Positions 1 through 11,306 of a stretch of DNA of 64,000 bases are shown here, one piece after another. Position numbers and translations under genes: made by a program. Source of the DNA: Diphasiastrum complanatum (taxonomy: Eukaryota; Streptophyta; Lycopodiopsida; Lycopodiales; Lycopodiaceae); assembly GCA_029204225.1 (NCBI GenBank), contig CM055097.1, forward strand, positions 68,247,240 to 68,311,239, given 5' to 3'. The notes beneath the pieces are model-generated. The model was not told the origin of the DNA and did not search any database. It saw only the letters and a program-made list of their open reading frames with translations. Every line of letters begins with the position of its first letter. The first letter of the stretch is position 1.

Positions 1-78
1 ACGTATAAAGTGATACTAAATCTCAATGTGTTTAGTTCTCGCATGGAACACTGGATTCTTTGCTAGCTGAATGCCACT

Positions 79-1450
79 CTAACTGTCGCTATGTAATGTC
101 GTGGGATTTTTTTGCTTCATGCCAACTTCTTCCAAGATTTGTCTCAACCATATAGCTTCCTGTGCTGCACTACACATTGCCTTATACTCTGCTTCTGTGG
201 TGGATAGAGCAATTGTACTTTGCTTTTTACTAGACCAGGAAAAGCAACTACCACAAACCTGGAATACATACCCTGTGGTGGATCTACGATTATCATTCTC
301 CAATCTGCATCCACATAGCCACACAACTCAGGTAAACCATCATGGTTTCTGTAAATCAAGCCATAATCTCAAGTGCCTTTCGCATAATGCAAAATGTGTT
401 TAGCTGCCTTCCAATGCGTTTTCATAGGTGCTTCCATAAACTGACTTACAATGCCAACAACATAGCATATATCTGGTCTAGTCATGGTAAGGTAAATCAA
501 GCTCCCTACCCACTGTCTATACAGCATAGCATCAAATGACTGTGACTCATCAAGCTTAGAAAGCTTTTTACCTGGTTCAATAGGAGTATTTACTGGTTTG
601 CAATCCTGCAATCTAAACCTGTGCAGCAACTCTTTGACATACTTCATCTGTGTTAAACCCACTTCGTGTCCTTTTTGCCACACCGCTACTCCCAGGCAAT
701 AATGCATCAGGTTGAGATTTGTCATCTCAAATTGTTCCATGAGGTCTTCTTGATCATGTCTATCATCTCTTGATTATTTTCTGTAATAATCAGGTCATCA
801 ACATAAAGAGCAATTAAAGCAACCATATCCTCAAAGCATAAGACATATAGATTTGGATCATCATGTGTTCTCACCATCCCCTTTGAACGAAAGTAGGCAT
901 CAATCCCGCTATACCACGCACATGGTGCCTGTTTAAGACCATAAAGCGCTTTCTTCAAGTGACATACTTTATTTTCCTGTCCCTTCGCTACAAAGCCTTT
1001 AGGTTGATCCACGAACATTCTTCTTCTAACTCACCATTTAGAAAAGCAAATTTCACATCCATCTGATGCAAAGGCCAACCAAAATGTGAAGCTAAAGCAA
1101 CAAGTAGACGTAGAGTATTCCACTTACAAACAGGCGCAAAAGGTCTCCTCATAGTCAATGCCTTTACTTTGTGCATACCCTTTGATCACCAATCTTGCCT
1201 TGTGCTTTGCTATACTTCCGTCTGCATGGTACTTAGTCCTGTATACCCATTTGCAACCAATGGGTTTCTTGCCAACTGGTGGTTCTACTAAGTCCCATGT
1301 GCTATGCTTAGCAATTGACTCCATCTCCTCTCCCATGGCCTTGACCCAAATGTCATCATCCTTTGTTTCACCATAAGTTGAAGGTTCTTTGCTTTGAATA
1401 ATGCCAGATAAGAAAGCATAATTTTCTGCTACTGAACCAATTCTTGTCAC
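79..1450 (-). pseudogene. Copia reverse transcriptase and RNase H, broken
   Basis: The RT begins near 1450 with a region containing GCKWVYRTK, continues through KKALYGLKQAP (about 930) and the catalytic YVDD (about 800), and ends in RNase H with STTGYVF and TEAEYKAM (79-324). These are hallmark Copia motifs. The reading frame shifts at about 1130, 1000, 730 and 350, so no full pol can be made. The first 70 bases of the window still belong to the end of RNase H or the region before the 3' LTR. Confidence 0.85.
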
Positions 1451-1479
1451 CTGTCATGTGTCTTGTGGCTCCCAATTCA

Positions 1480-2382
1480 ATATACCACGCTTGATTATGT
1501 TGATTAGATGACGATGCAGATATGAAGATGCTAGAGTCTTCAATCTCACCCTCATCGACAAGGTTACCTACTTGTTTTGGTTTCCCCTTGCCTTGTTCCG
1601 CCAGGAATTTGCGACATTCACTCTTCCAATGGCCCTTTTTATCACAATGGAAGCACTTGCCTTTCTTCTTGGTCTTATTGGAAGATCCCTCAACCTCCTG
1701 AGACTTGACAAATTGCTGCTTAGACTTCTTCTTGCCCTTGCCCTTGCCTTGTTTTTGGCGTGTCGCAAGTGCCTGATTGTCAGTATTTTGAAGTCTAGCT
1801 TTCACCATTTCTCGCCGTTGTTCTTCTTGCATCAAGATTCATGTGAGCTCGTCAAAGGTTGGCAATCTTTCTCTTGATTCTATTCTGCTCACAAACATCT
1901 AATCAGTTTCTGCAATGCCACACAATGCATTGTGCACCAACTCCACATCATGTATGCGCTCACCAATAGAATGCAGTTCATCCCTCATTGTCTTGATTCT
2001 GGTCATGTACGTCTGAATGTGTTCTCCTTGTTCCATTCGGGCACTATTCAGCTTTGACTTCAGGAACATGATTCTTGACGGATTTGACGTCTCGAACTAC
2101 TCCTTTAGCACATCCCATGCCTGTCTGGGTGTAACAGGATCACAAATGTGGGTAATGATGTGATCCTTCACTGACAAGTTAATGAAGGTCAAAGCTTCCC
2201 TCATCTTTTTCATACACTTTGATATCTGCTTCATTTGGCGGCCTTCTCTCATCACCTGTGACGACTTCCCACACGTCTTTCTCTATCAGTATGTTTTTCA
2301 TTTTGAATTTCCACACTGCATAGTTGGAAATCCTGTCCAATTTGCTACTTTCACTCAAAATGGACTCTCCCATGTTTGCCAT
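1480..2382 (-). pseudogene. Copia gag, zinc knuckle and protease remnant
   Basis: The gag start (2382) reads MANMGESILSESSKLD, the usual N-terminus of plant Copia gag (DUF4219/UBN2 type). A CCHC knuckle (CFHCDKKGHWKSEC, near 1640) follows a lysine-rich stretch. The protease signature, normally DSGA before TRHM, reads ELGATRHM near 1485, so the catalytic Asp is replaced by Glu and the Ser by Leu; the protease is probably dead. The middle of gag (1840-2180) is frame-shifted but still gag-like. Confidence 0.8.
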
Positions 2383-3696
2383 TGCAAAACTGCTTGAAAC
2401 TTCTGCCGTAGGCTAAAAACAGTATGCCGAGGCCAACAGTGATGTCAGAAGTTGAAAATAATGACCTGCACTTTTTCCCTTACTAGGCCACTCGCCGCTT
2501 TCCCACCAATTTGAAAGCCAAATCGGCGTCGCCTTCCGAAATGCACCCAGTCGTCAACTCCCAACTACGTGCCCAATGGAATGGTGAAATCACTTTTGGC
2601 GCAATCTGAACACTTTCTCTACTGCAATCACTCTGTTTTGATGTACAGTACTTGTAGGTACAGTCTGGGTGCCCTTCGTTTGGAGGTTATAGCCTTTCGT
2701 TTGGGTCAAAACGGGCAAATGACCCAAAAATAAGGATTTTCTTTGTTTTTGAACTGTTTCTTCACCTTGAAGAAACTTCACTCTTCACTTGTGAAGGGAC
2801 CCAACTCCCATTTCAGTATGAAAATTTTTAATGAAGTTGAAGGCCAAAATGCATTTCACTCCTTCAGGGCCCTCTTCAACAACCCTTCAGACTCCATCCA
2901 ATGGTTGATTTTCATCCAACTGTGGATATCTCTCCTGGGTAGCACAATCTAAGCCGTTGATCTTGAAACTTCTCTATCCAACGGATCTTAGCACTCTTGT
3001 GCACTAATGGAGACTCTTAGAAGCAATGTCCACTTCGAAACACAATGGTTTTACCTTGCTTCGTTGCACGAACATACCCGCGACCTCCCTGTCTATGGCC
3101 GCGCCTCCCCAAGCTGCTTGTTGCTCAATCAAATGCGATTTTAGATCAATTTCAGCACGATCTGAGGCCTGGAGGATCGCCCTACTGATTCCTAATCTGT
3201 AGAGCATTCAAACATGAAATTCCGTGGAGAAACGGTGATTTTAGCTCAACTTGACAAAGTGGCTTTTTTTTTTTTCACCTTTTACCGCAAATCTGCTAGG
3301 TTAACTGTCTGGAGACAAATCTCTGACATAAACCTCAGAATCTCTCCATGGCTGGTTTACAATACAATTAGCTTCCTTACTGTCCTTATGACATCCAAAA
3401 TGGTGCACTAACAGCGAAGAAATTACTAGTTATGTGTAGAAAACCGTAACCCCAAACCCGGTTTCAATTTTCAACTGGCTTCGAAATTGTCAATTTTTCA
3501 CCAAGTTTTACCCTGTCTAATGGTATGCACATGCTACTAATCCCTCTATTGAACTTGGCAAGCTTCTATAAACTAGAAACCGTGCACCAGTGCTTCTCTT
3601 TCCGTCTTCAACCCGCCGTAACCCCCAACTCTCAGAAGACAATTCTCCTGAAGCTCTCTTCAACGGCGATGTTGTACTGTGTACACTCCCTGTACG

Positions 3697-3987
3697 ACTC
3701 TGATATCAACTTAGAATTTTCTTTGCACAGGAACACAGATCATTCTACACAGTAACACATACAGAAAACACTCTCCACTGCAAGCTCACATAGCAACTGT
3801 ATTTCTCAAAATGAAATTACACTGCACATATATAGTTGTTCACTCAGGCAACCCATGCATGACCCAGGTTGCCATTGGCGGGACGCGTGTCCCGTCGACT
3901 TGCCTCGTGGCGAGGCCAACTGATCCTTATCCACTGATAGGACCCACAGTACAATAGCACAGTGATTCTACTTTTCTAACTCAAACA
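3697..3987 (-). repeat. 5' LTR and primer-binding site of the first Copia element
   Basis: On the minus strand TGATATCAGAGT (3697-3708) matches the usual TGGTATCAGAGC site for initiator-Met tRNA in 10 of 12 bases. The sequence from 3709 to about 3987, beginning TGTTTGAG on the minus strand, is the probable LTR. The right edge is set only by the TGTT start. The partner LTR is outside the window, so the length cannot be confirmed. Confidence 0.55.
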
Positions 3988-4392
3988 ACTATAGTGTGGC
4001 GATAGCTATATGTCGGTTTCCGACATCTGTTGATGTGATGAATTCCGACATCTAGTTTGAATTATACTCCGGCAGTCAGCCGGAAAGGAGGATCCGTCAT
4101 ATTTCGACGCGTCGAATTCCAACAGATTGTTTGCGACAGATTTTTAGACATGGTTTGCGACAGATCCTCTGACAACCCAAAATTTGGCGAAATGTTTTTT
4201 CACGATTTTATGTCGAAATATGTGTTGGAAACCACTACTTTTTGTTGTTGTGTCTTAAAACTTATATGGCATCCCATCGTGGGATGCATTCAATTGTAAA
4301 ATCTTAATCTTTGTCTTTTTGTAAATTTTTACTTTTGTGATGTAAATTAATTTAATCTCAATTCTAATTAATTGTATTTCTCTATTTTGTAG

Positions 4393-4477
4393 AGAGGCTC
4401 TACATCATGTACCCGAAAATCCCGAGGAGGATGTGAATGAAAGTGAAGGGGACTTTGAAGATGTGGAGGTCGATTGA
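4393..4477 (+). CDS. Possible terminal exon, acidic C-terminus
   Basis: After a TTTTGTAG acceptor the frame encodes a short, very acidic tail (HHVPENPEEDVNESEGD and onward) and stops with TGA. Such acidic tails are common at the end of plant transposases, but no upstream exon was recognised. It may be a relic; function unknown. Confidence 0.25.
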
Positions 4478-4973
4478 ACCTAGAAGACGAAGCTGGAAGA
4501 AATGTGAGAGTCGATAGCAATACATAGAATCATCCCTTCTCTTTTTTTATTATAAATTAGATATAAGTATGGAATGTAAGGCCTTGAAAGAGGCAATGGG
4601 TGAAGGGGGGATTGATTTCCTCCTCGATGCTTATGAAAATGTACCTTTTTTTATAACTAATATAAATGTTTTGCTACTACAAAAATGTTGAGTGCATATT
4701 TTTTCATTCTATGCAAATGCAATGTATAGTCTATATATGAATCAAATGCAAATGCAATGAGTAGTCTATTCATAAATCAAATGCAATGTATAGTCTATTT
4801 ATGAATTCGATGCAATGTAAATTGATATTCAAGCACATGAGTTTAGTATCATGGAATGCAATGCATAGTCTATGTAAAATAGAAATGGTGCAATTTATAA
4901 TCTATGTAGAATAGAAATACAATCTATGATGTAATGCAATGTACAACAGAAAGGTATGTCACTTTGAATTTAC

Positions 4974-5122
4974 CTCTTAAGTGAATGCTTCCCCAATACT
5001 CCTTTTCTTGTAGATCCTTTCTCTCTTTCAATAACTTTAAAATTTTGCTCTTCCAGTCTTTCGCAATGAAATCTTTTTTCTTATCTCGAATCCATCTCTT
5101 TTCATATTTCACATATCCAAAT
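4974..5122 (-). CDS. Possible internal exon, lysine-rich
   Basis: A frame bounded by a GATGTAG acceptor (5122) and an AAGAG|GTAAAT donor (4974) encodes a charged, helix-prone segment (KRWIRDKKKDF, LLKERKDLQEKEYWGSIH). No family was recognised. It could be part of a transposase in the 4-6 kb region. The tract just to its right (5200-5300) is pyrimidine-rich (TCTTCTCTTCC repeats). Confidence 0.25.
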
Positions 5123-5399
5123 CTACATCACAAAAACAAAAGATATTAGTACTAACAATAACAATCACAAGCAAAACACAACCAATAAAAAAAATCTCAT
5201 TCATTTTCACTCACATTTCACTCTCATCTCATCCTCACTCTTCTCCCTTCTCTTTTCTCTCTTCTCTTCCCTCTCACACAACTCTCTTCTCTTCCCTCTC
5301 ACACCATAGAAAAAAGCTTTTTGTCTCTCAAAAACTAAATATGATGCAAGGAATCGTCGGGTTCCCACAACAAATTTCTTTTCTTTTGTCAAAAAAAAA

Positions 5400-5790
5400 A
5401 ATTGCGTGGATAGCGCGTGAAAAAATTCCACGCGCTATCCACGGATGAAACTCTCTGGATTTTTCATGGATAGCGTGTGGATTATCCACGCGTGGATCAT
5501 TACTCTCGCGATATCCATGCAAAAACTGACCTCTTTTTATTTGTGAGTTTAGTATGGCATGAATTAACCACGCGTGGATAATCCACGCAAAACCACTGCA
5601 CTTGTGCCGATATCCAGTATCGGACTGTGGTGTCCTGGAAAAGTTTGCGTGGAACATCCACGCAGTTTAAATTTTTCGGCTTTCGATCCTCGGGTGTACA
5701 ACTATTGTCAGAAGTGATGTTTGCATGGAAATCCACGCGTGGATGTTCCACGCGCCCGTATCCATGATTATATCCATGTGAAAATTTTTT
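5400..5790. repeat. Cluster of GCGTGGAT / ATCCACGC inverted repeats
   Basis: The octamer GCGTGGAT and its complement, or one-base variants, occur a dozen or more times in about 390 bp, often head to head as in CCACGCGTGG and ATCCACGCGTGGAT (near 5488, 5570 and 5735). The open frames across this stretch are by-products of the repeats. Adjoining sequence gives no gene. Confidence 0.7.
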
Positions 5791-5879
5791 TTGCCCCGCG
5801 ACTTTCTTTGGATGCTGTGTGGATGTCATTTTCATGGATATTTTGCTATTGTGTTCTTGTGTTGTCATGTTCAGGCTTG

Positions 5880-6810
5880 CCTTTGATAAAATAGATGAAT
5901 CTAGTTATAAAGATTTAAGTAAGAAACAACAAGTCTAACTAAATATTTACTGAGATCCCAATTACCTTCCCTAACCACCTTGGCTTAACATAACATCCAA
6001 ATCTTTTGATCTATGTTGGTGTTGAGACATTTTCGTAAGGGGAATGATTAACTTTTCCAAAAGATTTAATCAATTCATTGAAAAGTTGAAACGGTCACTC
6101 CAAATAGGTACTTTAAGTTAAGAAGAGTAGATTTTGACATTTTTAAGAAAAGGAAGAATGTGCACAATATTCCCATTATGAGCGTAAGGTCTAGAAGCTA
6201 GAATCTCTCAACTCACAAAATGTAACAAAAATATGAAAAAAAAAAAAAAGGCTCTATATGAACCTTGGTCTATGAGATTCATGTTGTAACAACTATGAAT
6301 CCAAATAGATCTCACAAAAAAAAATTGCTATTAACCATGGTTAGTAAATGCAGCAACTCCACTCTCTACTAATGAAAGTACATTGTCATGCTACTGAATA
6401 TACCCCAATGGCAAGCATCATATTTGTTCAAATCACATATCATTTTTACTTTCAAGGACTCTTATGTAATGTATTCGAATTTGTAAGTATTTTGAAATTA
6501 ATATACATTGTCACAATTGTAAACATAAACATTATTCATTTTCCAATTCATTTATGATGTAGGTTTGAATTGCTGAAGGTTATAATCAGTACAAGAGAAT
6601 ATCTTTCCATACACATATATTACAACTTTTCACCAATTAAATATACTTCCTTGATTTGTAGCCCATGCAATTATCAATTTTTTTTGAGCGTTTTTCATAT
6701 TGGTTATACTTTTGATCCTCAATAGTTTACTTATATTATGATTTTTATTAAGAAAACTATTGTAACAAGCTCTTATGCTAATTTGACCATACTTGAATTG
6801 CATAGATTGT
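5880..6810. other. Intergenic, AT-rich
   Basis: No gene, LTR end or tandem repeat could be supported. It contains only poly-A runs (6235-6250, 6315-6325) and short open frames without family features. Confidence 0.5.
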
Positions 6811-6812
6811 AG

Positions 6813-6885
6813 ATGGTCTTGTAGTCCTTCAACATGCAAGTGTTATTCATTGTGATTTGAAACCAAAGAATGTTCTTCTAGGAAG
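6813..6885 (+). pseudogene. Receptor-like Ser/Thr kinase catalytic-loop exon relic
   Basis: Between an AG acceptor (6812) and a GGAAG|GTACTT donor the frame encodes LVVLQHASVIHCDLKPKNVLLG. This matches the kinase HxDLKPxN catalytic loop in the form typical of plant LRR receptor kinases (HRD-Asp as HCD). No activation loop, P-loop or other kinase exon was found within 1 kb on either side, so it is most likely an isolated relic. Confidence 0.6.
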
Positions 6886-6889
6886 GTAC

Positions 6890-8110
6890 TTCCTATTCAT
6901 TTTCTTGTGCTTAAATTTGACTTATAAGATGCCTTTTTTTTGTTGTTCTCAATATAGCTCTTAGAGATCAAAATTTGGAAATAATGCCCTTATTGCATTT
7001 GATGCTTTAAAGTGGGTGAGTGTGCTTATTCACATAGAATGTGGCACCCCTTGTGGTTCTTAGGATGGTTTTTTACTTATATATAAAGAATATTATGAGC
7101 TCTATTTTTGTAGATTCACATATTAGAGTCTTTCTTGATTTGCAGCTTGTTGTTACCTACCTTTGTGTTTGAAAACGGAGTTTCTCAAAACATACACTTT
7201 TTAACACTATTGCTTTACTGTAATGAGCAAGAGTTTCTAACATGCACCATTTGTATTGTAATATTCGAGGAAGCATGGATATTAGTGAGGTTGTATAAGT
7301 TAAGTTTCTTCTCCCCTTCATATGCTTTGTGAGCAATTTAAATGGGCTCAATTGTTCAAGTTTCTAGATCATCGGCTCATGGACAAAGATGAGAATTTGG
7401 GCTATTTATCTCTTTTACATTATGTATGAGCATTTCAATGGGCTCAATGCACTGATTATAAAATCTTTCTACATAACTACATTATCAGTACATAATCAGC
7501 ACAAGCAAACTGCCTTTTAGGCAAAAAAGCTATGTAGTTATGTAGAAAAAAAACCGAGATAACTATGTTACATATTGCCCTAGAAAATGAATGCATATTC
7601 GACCAAATTTTTTTATTGCAAGAAAACAATTGCATACCATTAGATCATGAACAGATGTGAATACATACACAAAAGTGATATGTTTGCTATCAATTTACCT
7701 TCAGAGGAGTGGATATGTATGTTTGCTGACTCATGTAAGTGGCGTGGGAACTAAACTTCCCAAGAGAACTTTCTGAAAAAGTTGCATAACAAAACAGGCT
7801 GACTGATTCTCTTAGATGATTAATTACATCTCAATCACCTTGGATAGGGATGCTTCAAAGCTCCTTGCATACAATTGCAAGGACTGTCCATAATGATATA
7901 CCGCCTTCAAACAAAATTTTCAATCATAAAGCTCCGATCTCTGCATTCAAACTAAAATCTGCAAAACATTACAAGTATCATAAACATTAGCCATAATTGC
8001 AGGGAATGATGTGCCTATGAATATGGTTAACACACCAACGAGGACAAGATGTGTGATACTTCGACGCATTAAAATTCTAAAAACAAGACAATAATCGTAA
8101 GGAATGACAG
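6890..8110. other. Intergenic, AT-rich
   Basis: No supported feature. A sequence around 7465-7560 shows a short inverted repeat (CTACATAACTA near 7469 and TAGTTATGTAG near 7533), compatible with a small MITE, but its ends could not be set. Confidence 0.4.
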
Positions 8111-8112
8111 CC

Positions 8113-8656
8113 TTAGATAGTGAGAGCGTAATTTGAATCTCTTATAGGCACAAAATACAATGTAATACGATTAAACGGCCCTTTGTCTAGCTCATTTGTC
8201 TTGCAAATAACAGGAACAATTTCAATGTAGAAGGAACAGGTGACCTGCATAATATCCTCATTCATATCATTGCTAGGAAGCCTACTCAGGATCTTGCTAC
8301 CAGTATCAGGGATAAAATTTTCTTGTGTTCTTGTGCTTGGATCAGGTTTTGTTTTGTAGAATATTAGGTTGATGAGCGGACGGACATGCTTGTGCTTTAC
8401 CTTGGACCGAGCTACCTTTGCTCTGAATTTTGCTGTGCTCACGGATCTCAAATTGGTGCAATGGCATTGGCAATTTCCTGATAAAATGTTAAAGAAGACA
8501 GAAACTTAAATACATCTAAACAATTCTCTGCTGGACAGTTTTTATGGAATTATAACAAGATCTCGAGAAACCTAGCAATCGCTCCTTGCCAATCCTTACT
8601 GCTTCTAGCTTTCGATCTTCAGAGTTCTTTATTTTCTGGATTCTGACAGCGGCATG
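8113..8656 (-). CDS. 3' end of an unrecognised spliced gene
   Basis: Two minus-strand exons join in phase. Exon 8656-8572 (acceptor ATATGCAG, donor CTAG|GTTTCT) encodes AAVRIQKIKNSEDRKLEAVR. A 94-bp intron ends in TTATCAG at 8478, and exon 8477-8113 runs to a TAA stop. The second exon gives about 120 residues, basic at first (AKVARSKVKHKHVRP), then hydrophobic (FYIEIVPVICK, ITLYFVPI). The in-phase junction supports real coding sequence. No family recognised; upstream exons were not found. The tRNA-Lys at 8719-8791 lies just upstream on the same strand and may sit in an intron of this gene. Confidence 0.45.
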
Positions 8657-8718
8657 CTGCATATCAAGTCATAAAAAGACCCAAATATATTTGATTCACA
8701 AACTAGCAATAATATCGT

Positions 8719-8791
8719 CGCCGTCTGTGGGAATCGAACCCACGACCACGTGGTTAAAAGCCACGCGCTCTACCAGCTGAGCTAAGACGGC
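8719..8791 (-). tRNA. tRNA-Lys (anticodon UUU)
   Basis: Read on the minus strand, the 73-nt sequence folds as a complete cloverleaf. The acceptor stem GCCGTCT pairs with AGACGGC, the D arm contains AGCTCAGCTGGTAGAGC, the anticodon loop is CTTTTAA, and the T arm is GTGGGTTCGATTCCCAC, with discriminator G. The A box (TAGCTCAGCTGG) and B box (GGTTCGATTCC) are intact and there is no intron. It is a normal cytosolic-type plant gene that decodes lysine AAA and AAG codons. Confidence 0.97.
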
Positions 8792-8799
8792 TGACATAA

Positions 8800-10670
8800 T
8801 CGCTATTGTGCGATACATAATAAAGTACTATATGTTCATGGAAGACTGTTGCCATCAATGAGTTTGCCAGAGTTATCTTTTAGTCTGAATACACAGGCAC
8901 GCCATCACAAAGGCTAACATGCTACATCATGGAGTGACCCTTAACATATTATGTTAAGTGCCCCTTTCGAGTGGAGGGACTCGGCAAAATGGCTACCACG
9001 GGTTGCAAGAAATGAGTACCCATTGTCCCCAGGACCCACTACAAATCGAGAGTCCCAAGCTGAAAATCAAAACTCTACCAAGGCAAGGGTTGCAAATAGC
9101 AGGAATTATGGTGTGCCCACCAGGTTTACAATCTATGTTGTTTCAAGTCAATGAACATGGACTTGGGGTAAGACAACATATTAGGACTTTGAGATATATC
9201 ATTTGCACTCATTTTGGACTCTCAAGTTAGCTTTACAACATAGTACCTATGTTGCAACATCGCCTCAACAAAACAAGGGACTAAGAATTTGAGTATTGTG
9301 CTCACAAATTGTCTTGCCAACATACCAAGGGTTTACTGCAAACAAGACTTGCCCCTTGGGAGGATAATCCCCTTGTAGAGCAACTTATCATAGACATGTA
9401 CCAAATAGGAATGAAAGCTACTTTCCATCGTGGTAACTTAGAAACTAAACATTCTAAGGACCATACAACAAGTAATACCATCCTACCAACAGAATGGAGT
9501 GTTCTCTATTTCCAATCAAAACCAATTCAATTATCAAAGCCCAACAAAGAAAAGTTTTAGTAAAAAGTGGGCTAGTTGAATGAGCAGCCTTCATGAAGTA
9601 AAATGGGAAAGTACATTCGTTATGCAAATGAGTTAAGTATACTACTTTGAGTCTCTCAAGTAAGGGGAGTTGAGACCTAGAAACCTAGCACGAGCAATGT
9701 CTCAACTTATCAACAACCAAATTCTCTCATTAGTTTTCGTACTTTATCACCTCCTCTAGTTTCTATTCAAAGGCTTGTTTTGCTAATGTGCACTTTTTCC
9801 AAGGTACCACTAGTGAGAGTTGAGCATGCTACTTGGCATATTTCTACTGAAAGGAGCTAAGAAGCTAGGCTTGTGCTGAAGGAGCGTGTTGCCTTGGCTC
9901 ATGGACACTCTACTCTCGCATCTATATAAAGGCCAATTGTGGTAGTGCATAATTTTTCTAAGAGATGATGTTATGACCACGTGCTCTATAGTATTTTGGT
10001 TAGACTTGAGCTCCAAAGCTAGCACACTTCTAAGACTGAGTAATTAGCTCATCCACAAGCCAAAGGTTCAATTTGAAGCTATAAAATAGTTGTTTTTGCA
10101 ACTAGGGCTCATCGAAGGATTGAAAAAGTTGAGACATCGCAAAGTGATAGAAATATGTTGATGATAAAAATATACGATCATAGATAGTGGTGTGGCACTA
10201 TGACCCTTGGGCATTAACTACAAGCTTTGTAGGAGAAGACAAAATCATTAAACTTTTTATGAAGACATCCAAAGAAAATGGGATGGAATATTTGCAAACT
10301 CCATGATCATGATGATCTTGCCCTTTCTATTGAGATGCAATAGCCCCTTGAGTGGTGGAAGTGTGACAACGAAGGTCATATTGATAGTGTGAAGCCCCTT
10401 GCATGAAAGAACAAGATCTACACCTCAACAAGATGATTGCAAATTGGACTATGAGAAATTGTGTGGCTCTTGAACAACATGAAAACCACTATCATAAGCA
10501 ATAGCAACAAGTACATCATGGGTGGAATCATGTGATAGGATATAATCATCACCAAAGGGGCACCACATGAGATGACCACATGACCATTGACAAATTATGC
10601 ACATGAACGCATGAACACGTGAACACATGAACGCTTAGTGAACCATGTCGATATAGAATGTGGAAGCCTC
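8800..10670. other. Intergenic, no supported gene
   Basis: Several short open frames occur (for example 8951-9230 and 9309-9560) without splice context or family motifs. The stretch may be old retroelement sequence, but nothing identifies it. Confidence 0.4.
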
Positions 10671-10674
10671 AGTC

Positions 10675-11306
10675 TGTTGGAGGATGCAAGCCACGCACAG
10701 TATGGCTGCTTCCCTAAAGACACCAAAAAGAGTGCATTTGTCCCATAAGTAAATGGAGAATAAAACATCACCCACATTTAAGGTCATAGTAGACATCATA
10801 CCCTTGTCCCCTGGTACCAAATCTTTTGGAGTCGAGTGGGAAAAAGACAGGTGGCTAGGCAGTGGGGATGGGATCCCACATGCGGCCTATAGGTGCGCTC
10901 AATGTGCGACATCATCTACTGGACTGGATTGTTGTTGTTTTCTGCTACCAACAAACTCTAAGATGGTATAAGAGTCTATATGAGCAAGTGGGGGGTGTTC
11001 TTCATCATGTGCTCACTTGAGTGGGGGTGTTGGAGAATGCAAGCCATGTGTAGTGCAGCTGCTTTCCTAAAGGCACCAAAAAGAGTGCATTTTAAATGGA
11101 GACTAAAACATCACCCACATATAAGCTCATCGTAGACATCATACCCTTGTCCCTTGGTACCAACCTTTTGGGGTCAATTGGAAAAAAATGTGGGTGGCTA
11201 GGCGGTGGGGATGGAATCACATGTGCAGCCCGCAGGTGTGCACAAAGCGCAACATCGTCTACTGGACTGGATTGCTACCGCTTTTTGCTGCCAACAAACT
11301 CTGAGA
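10675..11306 (+). mobile_element. TRIM (terminal-repeat retrotransposon in miniature)
   Basis: Two direct repeats of about 285 bp, each starting TGTTGGAG/A, lie at 10675-10963 and 11028-11306. They are separated by only 64 bp. Straight after the left copy is TGGTATAAGAGT, a near match to the initiator-Met tRNA primer-binding site. Straight before the right copy is TTGAGTGGGGG, a polypurine tract. LTR, PBS, PPT, LTR with no coding space is the definition of a TRIM. The LTRs differ at many positions and no clear target duplication was seen, so the copy is old. Confidence 0.8.

Larger units (their letters stand above)
1..3987 (-). mobile_element. Degraded Copia-type LTR retrotransposon (3' end outside window)
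   Basis: Read on the minus strand the order is LTR, primer-binding site, long leader, gag, zinc knuckle, protease remnant, reverse transcriptase and RNase H, which is the Copia order. The integrase is absent: protease remnants around 1480 run almost directly into the N-terminal part of the RT near 1450, so about 1.3 kb of pol seems deleted. Frames are broken at several places. The 3' LTR lies to the left of the window. The element cannot be autonomous. A fragment of the same RT recurs at 14690-14917. Confidence 0.85.

Noticed and set aside
5207-5868. Minus-strand open frames of 109-122 codons
   Set aside because: They translate the GCGTGGAT repeats and a pyrimidine tract and show no protein features.
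10675-11306. Simple tandem duplication of about 350 bp
   Set aside because: A PBS directly after the first copy and a polypurine tract directly before the second make a TRIM the better explanation.
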